DNA from: Pseudomonadota bacterium
GTDB lineage: Bacteria > Desulfobacterota > Anaeroferrophillalia > Anaeroferrophillales > Tharpellaceae
Assembly (NCBI GenBank): GCA_030641485.1
Contig: DAOWHJ010000014.1
Coordinates: 1-24,515, forward strand
Length of the DNA: 24,515 bases
Reading direction: 5' to 3'
Part shown: piece by piece, positions 8,157 through 14,607 of the stretch
Numbering within the stretch: position 1 is the first letter of the stretch
How the letters are laid out: each line of letters opens with the position of its first letter
Position numbers and translations under genes: made by a program
Notes under the pieces: model-generated
Databases searched by the model: none
What the model was told of the DNA's origin: nothing
What the model saw: the letters and a program-made list of their open reading frames with translations, nothing else

Positions 8157-9089
8157 TCAGGCCACAATACGTTGTCTCTCTTCTTCATCATCATCAACCG
8201 TAATCCCGTGCAAATTGCCGGCAGGGTTTCGACCTCTTCTCTCCGTGGATACAACAAACTCATCAATCCCAGGTTTTTCCCGCCGATTCTGCGAGATAAG
8301 AACCTTCACTATATCCCAACTTACTTCACCCTTTTCCGCCATCTCTGTAATAACTTCCAGGGCCGACCGATTATCATATGATATCGGACGATATGGCCGG
8401 GGGGAAATAAGCGCATCATAAACATCACTAACAATTACGATCTCGGCCATACGATCAACCTTGGAAGTGCCTCGAGGATAACCGGTTCCACTTTTACGCT
8501 CATGGTGATCCCGTGCCACCCGAGCCGCAATATGGTCGATATTCTTCAGATAATAACTAGCCAGAACATAACCGGCCACAGTATGATGTTGCAATAAATG
8601 GAACTCGGATTTGGTCAAAGGGGTTCTCTTCATGAGAATCGACAAAGGCACACATATTTTACCAATGTCATGAGTAGGACTTGATATGGTCTCAGGTTCT
8701 TTAGTATGAAATTCTGAAATCAACTCTTTGGCCAACATCTCGGAGAGCGCAAAGACCATCAGCATATGTCGGTAGGTATGGTAATCGTATTTTTTGAAAT
8801 AGTCGAGGCTCCGGAGCACCGGCAAGACCAGGTACACCCTCTCCATCGTCCGCAGCATTTCCATTTTTTGTTGGGGATCGTGAAAAATTATCTGATATGG
8901 TGGTTCGGAAAGAAAATGTAAGAGATCTCTTTGGACCGTGCCATATTGCAACAAAAAGCATCCCGGGTGGTCTTCAGCCCGCGACATAAGCTCTTCAAGT
9001 ACACTCTCAGAGAGAACCGTTCCCGCCGGCAATAAAAGCTTATTTTCCAGACTGTACACAGGGTACTGCAAAACTATTTCCGACACCAT
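8157..9089 (-). CDS. HD-GYP domain protein, predicted cyclic-di-GMP phosphodiesterase
   Basis: A 310-aa soluble protein. About 90 residues of unassigned N-terminal sequence precede an HD-GYP domain (about 95-270). Motif residues seen: H104 and H108 (YHTYRH), HDIGK with H140/D141, paired H168/H169, HHER (195-198) and GYP (203-205), then the SDVYDAL and RPYRP elements. HD-GYP enzymes hydrolyse cyclic-di-GMP using a two- or three-iron centre, and all expected metal ligands appear present. The N-terminal part is probably regulatory. A purine-rich site (GAGAGGAAGG) precedes the ATG, and a sigma-54-like promoter sits about 230 bp upstream. It could set the second-messenger level that controls the polysaccharide locus; that is inference. 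Confidence 0.9.
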   Translation of the reverse strand: MVSEIVLQYPVYSLENKLLLPAGTVLSESVLEELMSRAEDHPGCFLLQYGTVQRDLLHFLSEPPYQIIFHDPQQKMEMLRTMERVYLVLPVLRSLDYFKKYDYHTYRHMLMVFALSEMLAKELISEFHTKEPETISSPTHDIGKICVPLSILMKRTPLTKSEFHLLQHHTVAGYVLASYYLKNIDHIAARVARDHHERKSGTGYPRGTSKVDRMAEIVIVSDVYDALISPRPYRPISYDNRSALEVITEMAEKGEVSWDIVKVLISQNRREKPGIDEFVVSTERRGRNPAGNLHGITVDDDEEERQRIVA

Positions 9090-9585
9090 CTGACCTTCCT
9101 CTCACCTGTCGACGAAAACAGCGACGCTGCGGTCAATGCGCATTTTCACACTTTTAAATGAAAATTGGGGGATTTGACGCACCACATAATACTTCCTGAT
9201 CAATTCCAAAGCTACCCATGCAGACTATAACCTGCACCGAACAGAGTCTGAGCTTGACAATGACCAAGGTGATATTTTTCAACTTAAGAGTATTCAAGAC
9301 TCAATCAAAGTAATATTTTGCACAAGCTGTGCCAGGAAATCCCCGCCCATCTCTTTAGCGACCACAATTCAAGCTGCCACAGTAACGATTATCGCTATCG
9401 GACCAAATAGACATGAAAATCAAAGGGCTGCTGGACACTGAAAACAATAGAGCTGACAACCCGAAAGGCGATGAGGTCGGGCCTGATAAACTGTGACTTT
9501 GATCTGAGTGTTTTGGCAGGGGGAGGCTAGGTTTTCTCTGTGAACGCTGTGGTTGAAAATATTGCGCTAAGCAGTTACTTGGAAG
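9090..9585. other. Long intergenic region (HD-GYP leader and methyltransferase 3' flank)
   Basis: These 496 bp carry no supportable gene; the short open frames on either strand lack ribosome sites and family signatures. The recognisable elements are a sigma-54 promoter candidate (9319-9334, minus) and small weak palindromes such as CAGCGACGCTG near 9130. If the promoter is real, about 218 bases would be transcribed as a leader before the HD-GYP start. I saw no known riboswitch pattern in it. Confidence 0.6.
9319..9334 (-). promoter_or_regulatory. Sigma-54 (-24/-12) promoter candidate upstream of the HD-GYP gene
   Basis: Minus strand reads TGGCACAGCTTGTGCA (9334 to 9319). The invariant GG (-24) and GC (-12) have exactly the sigma-54 spacing. 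It matches the consensus TGGCACGNNNNTTGCA except at two positions. It points toward the HD-GYP gene, and two sigma-54 activators are encoded nearby. The distance to the start codon is long. Confidence 0.55.
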
Positions 9586-10545
9586 CTACCTTTTTTTCTG
9601 CTCAACAAGACTATTTCTTTCCCAGAAACACCCATCATGGTAGCCCTGAATGCTACTATCAGCTGCAATATTGTTAAGTCGCTTAACTGCCATTTGACAA
9701 TACTCTGGCTCTTGCTCAATCCCGGAATAATATCTCTTTAACTTCTTTGCCACCACACAGGTAGTTCCCGACCCCAAAAATGGATCAAAAATAAACTCAC
9801 CCGGCTTTGAACTTGCCAGAATCAACTTGGCAATTAACTTTTCCGGTTTCTGGGTCGGATGATCTGTGTTTTCGGGCATTGACCAGAACGGAATTGAGAT
9901 ATCAGTCCACAAGTTTGAGGGGTGGGTGCGCCGATAATTGCCAGATTTTGTCTCCTGCCAGTCCTTGGGCTGGCCGGACAAATCACGGTAAGGAGCAATG
10001 ACTTTTCTTTTTAGCTTAACCGCTTCAACATCAAAATAGTAATCATTTGAGACCGTGCAATACCAAATATCTTCTGATGAATTCTTCCAGTTTGCTTTTG
10101 CTCCGCGCCCTTTTTCCCTCTCCCAGGTAATTCTGTTTCTAACAATAAAATATTTTTCCAAAACATTTTGCATGGATTTTGATGATTGCCAATCGCAACA
10201 AACATAGATCGAAGCATTACTTCTCAGACACTTTTTAAGTTTTGGCAGCCAGGATTCTAGCCATTTTTCATACTCTTTTGCAGTTGTTTTTGAAAATTTA
10301 CTCCCAGCAAATTTTTTACTTAGATTGTACGGAGGGTCGATAATCATCAGATCAACAAAATTTTCTGGTAGAAATTCTAGACATGAAAATAGATCTTGAT
10401 GAATCAGCTTGTCTCTGAGATTATCAATGGTTGCGACCGAGTCCAGGCTGATAGTCTGCTGCAACAGCGGGCCTCTCTCATCTTCAAGAATTGTCAGGGT
10501 TCGATTACGTGGAGCTCTTTTTGTTACCTCTTTAACGTAAGGCAT
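9586..10545 (-). CDS. Solitary DNA adenine-N6 methyltransferase, beta-class motif order
   Basis: Predicted to transfer a methyl group from S-adenosylmethionine to DNA. With the ATG at 10545 the protein is 319 aa. Motif IV DPPYNLS (70-76) comes before the SAM-binding motif I FDPFLGSGTT (253-262), the beta-class order; DPPY together with the HPTQKPEKLI stretch points to N6-adenine rather than N4-cytosine. No endonuclease gene is visible on either side, so it looks like an orphan methyltransferase or a remnant restriction system. The recognition sequence cannot be deduced. The ATG lies one base after the amidohydrolase stop, without a strong ribosome site; an in-frame ATG at 10581, inside the amidohydrolase frame, is the main alternative. 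The gene looks AT-richer than its neighbours, consistent with transfer. Confidence 0.88.
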   Translation of the reverse strand: MPYVKEVTKRAPRNRTLTILEDERGPLLQQTISLDSVATIDNLRDKLIHQDLFSCLEFLPENFVDLMIIDPPYNLSKKFAGSKFSKTTAKEYEKWLESWLPKLKKCLRSNASIYVCCDWQSSKSMQNVLEKYFIVRNRITWEREKGRGAKANWKNSSEDIWYCTVSNDYYFDVEAVKLKRKVIAPYRDLSGQPKDWQETKSGNYRRTHPSNLWTDISIPFWSMPENTDHPTQKPEKLIAKLILASSKPGEFIFDPFLGSGTTCVVAKKLKRYYSGIEQEPEYCQMAVKRLNNIAADSSIQGYHDGCFWERNSLVEQKKR

Positions 10546-10546
10546 C

Positions 10547-11437
10547 TTAACAGCCCGCACGGCCGGGATCTCCGGCACCATGATCACGAACCTGATGCAC
10601 CTTGAGATAGTTATCCCGAAAGACTTTTTTCCGTATAACATCGTCAGCAATTAAAGCTTTCACTGTTTCAATATATGCACTGATCAAATCGGGCCAGTCA
10701 CTGGTGGCATCAGAGCCAAAAAGCACCCGGTCTGCATATGTTTCAATGAATTCCCTATACCTTTCCGGATTTTTTTGCATAAATGGCAAAAGCGACGAAA
10801 AATCAGTGTAACAACCAGTATATTGCTCAATCAGTCGGGCCATGATCTTTCGCGAAAAACCGAAGTGGGGAAAGATGAAAGAGTGCCCGCTAAATCTTTC
10901 CAGAACACCTTGAATAAAGCCCTCGTGCAAGCGTAAATCAGCATGAAAAATCACCGGCCAATTGAATGCCACAGCCTGTTCAATCAGATGCAGAGTTAAC
11001 TTCTCATACTCCTGATGAGATTTCCCAAAGAGGCCTGTCCAACCGGTCATCCCGTATGCTTTATCTTCATCTGCCACATAAAGAAGTTTTAAGCCGCGAA
11101 AGCCCTTCTCTTTAAACCGTGATAGATCAGCCTCAGTTTCGGTGATATAGCGACTGTCAAGGTATGGGAAAATCTCTATATTTGAAAATTGGTCAGCTGC
11201 AGGCAGTTCCATCCCAGAGCTCTCAGAGAATATATGCTGGCCAATCTTGTCATGATAGGCATGCGGGATAAATTCAAAACATTTTTGAGGGTCCGCCAGA
11301 TGGTACCCCATCACAATCAAAGCCATCCCCTGCAAGCCTTTTTCCTGCAACGCCATAAACTTAGATCTATTCTCAGCTAAAGAGTCGCGCCATAAGTAGT
11401 GCACATGCGCATCATAGATCTCCATTTCTTCAAGCAT
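10547..11437 (-). CDS. Amidohydrolase-2 family metal-dependent hydrolase
   Basis: A 296-aa TIM-barrel type hydrolase. Metal-binding landmarks appear in order: the N-terminal DAHVH (HxH), the FHADLR histidine, the FPHFGFS histidine and the late aspartate in LFGSDAT. This is the pattern of the amidohydrolase_2 (PF04909-type) branch, which includes decarboxylases and lactonases; the substrate cannot be assigned. The start may be four codons later (MEIYDAHVH). The last 14 residues after NYLKVHQ are unusually Gly/Arg-rich and lie where the methyltransferase begins, so the native C-terminus may have been altered there. An amidohydrolase-tail ORF lies 17 bp upstream on the same strand. Confidence 0.85.
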   Translation of the reverse strand: MLEEMEIYDAHVHYLWRDSLAENRSKFMALQEKGLQGMALIVMGYHLADPQKCFEFIPHAYHDKIGQHIFSESSGMELPAADQFSNIEIFPYLDSRYITETEADLSRFKEKGFRGLKLLYVADEDKAYGMTGWTGLFGKSHQEYEKLTLHLIEQAVAFNWPVIFHADLRLHEGFIQGVLERFSGHSFIFPHFGFSRKIMARLIEQYTGCYTDFSSLLPFMQKNPERYREFIETYADRVLFGSDATSDWPDLISAYIETVKALIADDVIRKKVFRDNYLKVHQVRDHGAGDPGRAGC

Positions 11438-11454
11438 TCAATTCCCCAACCTTG

Positions 11455-11619
11455 TCATTTAGTAAACATTTTACTTGGTCTAGCAGCAGAAACCAGAGGC
11501 AACCCCTGATCAAGCGATAATAATGGATCCCCTTTTAAACCCAGCAGCTCATGGCCATTGCCGGTTGCAATCTGCCAGATTTCAGCTGTGGGAATACCAG
11601 CTTCGGCAAAGAGCTCCAT
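11455..11619 (-). CDS. Small ORF resembling the C-terminal tail of an amidohydrolase
   Basis: A 54-aa frame starting MELFAEAGIPTAEIWQIATG and continuing with GHELLGLKGDPLLSL. This matches the usual tail of imidazolonepropionase- or prolidase-like amidohydrolases, where an Ala/Thr-rich helix and a LLGL motif lead to the end of the barrel. The catalytic barrel is missing, so it is probably a gene remnant. It nevertheless has a near-ideal ribosome site, AAGGAGG, five bases before the ATG. The frame stays open upstream to an ATG at 11700, giving 81 aa, but that extension has no family resemblance. It precedes the amidohydrolase gene by 17 bp. Confidence 0.5.
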   Translation of the reverse strand: MELFAEAGIPTAEIWQIATGNGHELLGLKGDPLLSLDQGLPLVSAARPSKMFTK

Positions 11620-11669
11620 CTTGTCCTCCTTAAATAAGCTGACACCCAACGCATAACATGGTTTTTTTC

Positions 11670-11697
11670 TTGACATCCACAGGAACAATACTATACG
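11670..11697 (+). promoter_or_regulatory. Sigma-70 promoter for the aldo/keto reductase gene
   Basis: A perfect TTGACA (11670-11675), a 16-bp spacer and TATACG (11692-11697; four of six bases) predict a transcript start near 11704. The 18-bp inverted repeat would then form a hairpin in the leader, ahead of the ATG at 11790. Confidence 0.6.
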
Positions 11698-11720
11698 CAT
11701 TAGGGTTTCCTGACAATAGC

Positions 11721-11760
11721 AAACCTACAACTTAAATGTCTACATTTAAGTTGTAGGTTT
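11721..11760. repeat. 18-bp perfect inverted repeat in reductase leader
   Basis: AAACCTACAACTTAAATG (11721-11738) and its exact reverse complement (11743-11760) flank a four-base TCTA loop. The right arm ends 29 bases before the reductase ATG and the repeat lies downstream of the predicted promoter. No T-run follows, so it is not a standard terminator. An operator for a dimeric regulator or an mRNA hairpin are the likely readings. Confidence 0.9.
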
Positions 11761-11789
11761 AAATCACAACCAGTGCCGGAGATAAACTT

Positions 11790-12752
11790 ATGCGTAACTT
11801 CATTTTAGGTAAAACCGGAATTACAGTCAGCGAACTCTGCTTTGGGGCTTTGCCGATGGGTCCTCTTCAGAAAAAAATCACGACTGATGCTGGCGCTAAA
11901 ATCATCCTTAAGGCTCTATCCGGAGGGGTTAACTTCATCGACACCGCCCAACTCTACCAGACCTATGCCCCAATTTGCAAAGCTTTGCAGCAGACCACTA
12001 TCAGACCAGTAATAGCCAGCAAATCTATGGCCCTAGACTACGACGGAATGCGGACGGCAGTAATCGAGAGTTTACAACAGATGGGGCTGGACTATATTGA
12101 CATCTTCCATCTCCATGCAGCCCGGATACCGGAAGATGAAAATGTTTTCAAAAAACGTGAGGGTGCCTGGCAGGCCCTACTTGATTGTAAGAAGCAAGGT
12201 CTGGTCAAGGCAGTTGGCATCAGCACGCACTCGGTGCCGACCGTTCGTTTAGCAGCAGTAAATGATGAGGTCGATATTGTCTTTCCAATTATCAACAAAA
12301 CCGGCACCGGCATCCTCCAAGGCTCTACGGAAGAGATGGAAACGGCAATAAACTTATGCCGACAACAGAACCAGGGAGTCTATCTCATGAAAGCCTTAGG
12401 CGGCGGTTGCCTGGTTAGTGACTATCATTCCGCCTTGAGCTTTGTCCGTGACAAGTTTCCTTTACCGATTGCAATGGGCATGGTCAGTGAACAGGAAGTC
12501 GAATATAATCTGGCCTATTTCAACCTAGATGGAAATGAGTTTGAGACCCTGCCGGAGCTTGTAATTGAAAAAAAATGCTTTCAGGTAGTCGAATTCCTCT
12601 GTAAAGATTGCAGTCCGTGTATCACAACCCGTCCAAAGCATGCTATTAGCAAAGTATCTGCAGAGACCAAACCAACCATCAACCCCGACCTCTGCCTGCG
12701 TTGCGGCTACTGCGTCGGTTTTTGCCCCCAATTTGCAATTCGTATGACATGA
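11790..12752 (+). CDS. Aldo/keto reductase with C-terminal 4Fe-4S ferredoxin motif
   Basis: A 320-aa cytoplasmic oxidoreductase. The barrel carries the aldo/keto reductase tetrad: D51 and Y56 (FIDTAQLY), K78 (IASKS) and H109 (IFHLH). The C-terminus ends with CLRCGYCVGFCP, a C-x2-C-x2-C-x3-C-P cluster motif for one 4Fe-4S centre. An additional CKDCSPC lies about 45 residues earlier without a fourth Cys in the standard spacing. Such fusions are common in anaerobes and suggest electron exchange with ferredoxin-like partners rather than simple NADPH use; the substrate is unknown. GGAG lies eight bases before the ATG. It is followed by leuB after 34 bp and may share its transcript. Confidence 0.9.
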   Translation: MRNFILGKTGITVSELCFGALPMGPLQKKITTDAGAKIILKALSGGVNFIDTAQLYQTYAPICKALQQTTIRPVIASKSMALDYDGMRTAVIESLQQMGLDYIDIFHLHAARIPEDENVFKKREGAWQALLDCKKQGLVKAVGISTHSVPTVRLAAVNDEVDIVFPIINKTGTGILQGSTEEMETAINLCRQQNQGVYLMKALGGGCLVSDYHSALSFVRDKFPLPIAMGMVSEQEVEYNLAYFNLDGNEFETLPELVIEKKCFQVVEFLCKDCSPCITTRPKHAISKVSAETKPTINPDLCLRCGYCVGFCPQFAIRMT

Positions 12753-12786
12753 TCATGCTTAACGTATTAAAACAATGGAGTAATTA

Positions 12787-13860
12787 ATGAAAAAAATAGC
12801 TATTTTGGCCGGAGATGGTATCGGCCCGGAAGTAATGCCCGAAGCCCTCAAAGTACTTGAGGCTATCCAGAAAAAATTCTCCTGCAAGTTCACATACCAC
12901 TTTGCTGATATCGGCGGCTGTGCCATTGACAACTATGGTGCTGCCCTGCCACCGGAAACTTTGCAATGCTGCGAAGAGAGTGATGCTATCCTTTTCGGTG
13001 CGGTCGGCGGCCCGAAATGGGAAACCCTCCCGCCTGGCGAGCAACCGGAAAGGGCGGCATTGCTACCTTTAAGAAAACATTTTGATCTCTTCTGTAATTT
13101 CCGTCCCGCCCGGATCTACCCCTCTCTGGCCGCAGCCTCACCCTTAAAACCGGAAATTGTCGGTGCTGGTTTCGATATTCTCTGCGTCCGTGAACTAACC
13201 GGTGGCATCTACTTCGGCCAACCCAAAGGTCGTGAAGGCTCTGGAAAAGATGAAAAAGCCTTCGACACACTGGTCTACACCCGGGCTGAGATCGAACGAA
13301 TTTCCCACCTTGCATTTGCCGCCGCCCGCAAGCGCAAGCGTAAAGTAACCTCAATCGACAAGGCCAATGTTTTGACAAGTATGGTTTTATGGCGTGAGGT
13401 GGTTATCGAAGTCGCCAAAGAGTACCCCGATGTCACCCTGAACCATCTCTACATCGACAACGCCACCATGCAGATGGTCAAGGACCCGCACCAGTTTGAT
13501 GTTATGTTGTGCGGCAATATGTTTGGTGATATCATCTCAGATGAGGCGGCGATGCTAACCGGATCAATGGGTCTTTTAGCCTCGGCCAGCCTTAACCTGA
13601 ACAATTTTGGCCTCTATGAGCCAGCCGGAGGCTCAGCCCCTGACATCGCCGGCCAGGGAATCGCCAACCCGATTGCCCAGATCCTCTCAGCGGCAATGAT
13701 GCTACGCCACTCATTTGCACTCGATGACGCCGCTGATGCAATTGAAAAAGCGGTCACCAAAACCCTGCAAGCGGGCACCCATACCCGTGACATTGCTACC
13801 AAAAACAGCACAATTGTTGGCACTAAAGAGATGGGGGATGCAATTGTCAATTTTTTGTAA
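12787..13860 (+). CDS. leuB: 3-isopropylmalate dehydrogenase
   Basis: NAD-dependent oxidative decarboxylase of leucine biosynthesis, converting 3-isopropylmalate to 2-oxoisocaproate in the cytoplasm. The 357-aa length is typical. Seen: the N-terminal AGDGIGPEV, the LTGGIYFG active-site segment, VTSIDKANVL with the catalytic Lys, YIDNATMQ, and the family signature NMFGDIISDEAAMLTGSMG (metal-binding aspartates). GGAG precedes the ATG. The usual partners leuA, leuC and leuD are not in the window, so the gene is detached from the rest of the pathway here. A tartrate or isocitrate dehydrogenase relative is less likely, given the leuB-type active-site loop. Confidence 0.96.
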   Translation: MKKIAILAGDGIGPEVMPEALKVLEAIQKKFSCKFTYHFADIGGCAIDNYGAALPPETLQCCEESDAILFGAVGGPKWETLPPGEQPERAALLPLRKHFDLFCNFRPARIYPSLAAASPLKPEIVGAGFDILCVRELTGGIYFGQPKGREGSGKDEKAFDTLVYTRAEIERISHLAFAAARKRKRKVTSIDKANVLTSMVLWREVVIEVAKEYPDVTLNHLYIDNATMQMVKDPHQFDVMLCGNMFGDIISDEAAMLTGSMGLLASASLNLNNFGLYEPAGGSAPDIAGQGIANPIAQILSAAMMLRHSFALDDAADAIEKAVTKTLQAGTHTRDIATKNSTIVGTKEMGDAIVNFL

Positions 13861-13903
13861 CCCAAATGTAATGGCCGTTGTAACCTAAGCTCCAAATCAA
13901 TGG

Positions 13904-13999
13904 CTATGCTTTTTCAAGAAAATCGCGATACTCAGCCTCAGAAAAACCAAGCTCACGTTTCACAATATGAATAACTGCAAGTTTTCTACGATCAAGCAT
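13904..13999 (-). CDS. Micro-ORF (31 aa) resembling the start of GemA/Mu gp16-like proteins
   Basis: A minus-strand frame from ATG (13999) to TAG (13904), with GGGG about six bases upstream. The peptide begins MLDRRKLAVIHIVKRELGFS and continues EAEYRDFLEKA. The arrangement K-L-x-x-I-H-x-x-K-x-x-L-G-(4-5)-Y-R-x-x-L is that of the N-terminus of DUF1018/GemA (Mu gp16-like) proteins and small stand-alone relatives in deltaproteobacteria. It stops after the first helical segment, so it is either a truncated relic or a true microprotein. It lies between two rightward genes, on the opposite strand. Confidence 0.45.
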   Translation of the reverse strand: MLDRRKLAVIHIVKRELGFSEAEYRDFLEKA

Positions 14000-14037
14000 A
14001 ATTGACCCCAGATTAGACTGAAAAAAGGTGAGTAACC

Positions 14038-14436
14038 ATGGTTTTTGACCACAAACTCTCAACCAGCAAAAGACAAGAACTTATCGACATCACAACTTTA
14101 GTTGAAAGCAACCTTAAAGTCGAAAACTTCAGCGAAGGGCTGTGCGTCATTTTCATCACCCACACAACCGCAGCTGTAACCATTAATGAAAATGCTGACC
14201 CCGATGTCCCCCGGGATATGCTGAGCAAACTTAAACAACTGGTACCCGAGAAAGAAAATTACCACCACCTCGAAGGAAACTCCGATGCTCACATTTTGAG
14301 TACACTAATCGGTTGTTCGCTCAGCATCCCAATTCATGAGGGTAAGTTGCTTCTAGGAACCTGGCAAGGTATCTATTTCGCCGAACTCGACGGCCCCAGA
14401 GAGCGCCGCTTCAAAGTGAAATTGCTGGCCGGTTAA
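14038..14436 (+). CDS. yjbQ: YjbQ/UPF0047 family protein (putative secondary thiamine-phosphate synthase)
   Basis: A 132-aa protein of the normal length for the family. Conserved segments are present in order: the THTTAAVTINENADPDVPRD stretch, HHLEGNSDAH, and the C-terminal LGTWQGIYFAELDGPRERR. YjbQ can complement thiamine-phosphate synthase defects in E. coli weakly, but its main biological role is unsettled. AGGTGAG lies at good spacing before the ATG. It converges on the J-domain gene; the 171 bp between them show no clear intrinsic terminator, only a weak 6-bp stem. Confidence 0.93.
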   Translation: MVFDHKLSTSKRQELIDITTLVESNLKVENFSEGLCVIFITHTTAAVTINENADPDVPRDMLSKLKQLVPEKENYHHLEGNSDAHILSTLIGCSLSIPIHEGKLLLGTWQGIYFAELDGPRERRFKVKLLAG

Positions 14437-14607
14437 TTTAAACTTAAACACCCATTACAGTTTGAGAAATAGAGTTGATCCTATATTGAGTTACAGCCAG
14501 ACAACTCCCCTCTAACCGCTCAACCATGACTGAACCAAATGCCTTTCCTCTAACTCACTTATATCCCTAAAGTACTCCCCCATTGTCAAGCTCATAAAAA
14601 GGGCTGG

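Noticed and set aside
9130..9200. Possible cyclic-di-GMP riboswitch before the HD-GYP gene
   Set aside because: The conserved GEMM core sequences could not be found on the minus strand of the leader.
9415..9498. Short plus-strand frame starting MKIKGLLDTEN
   Set aside because: Twenty-seven codons, no ribosome site, no family resemblance.
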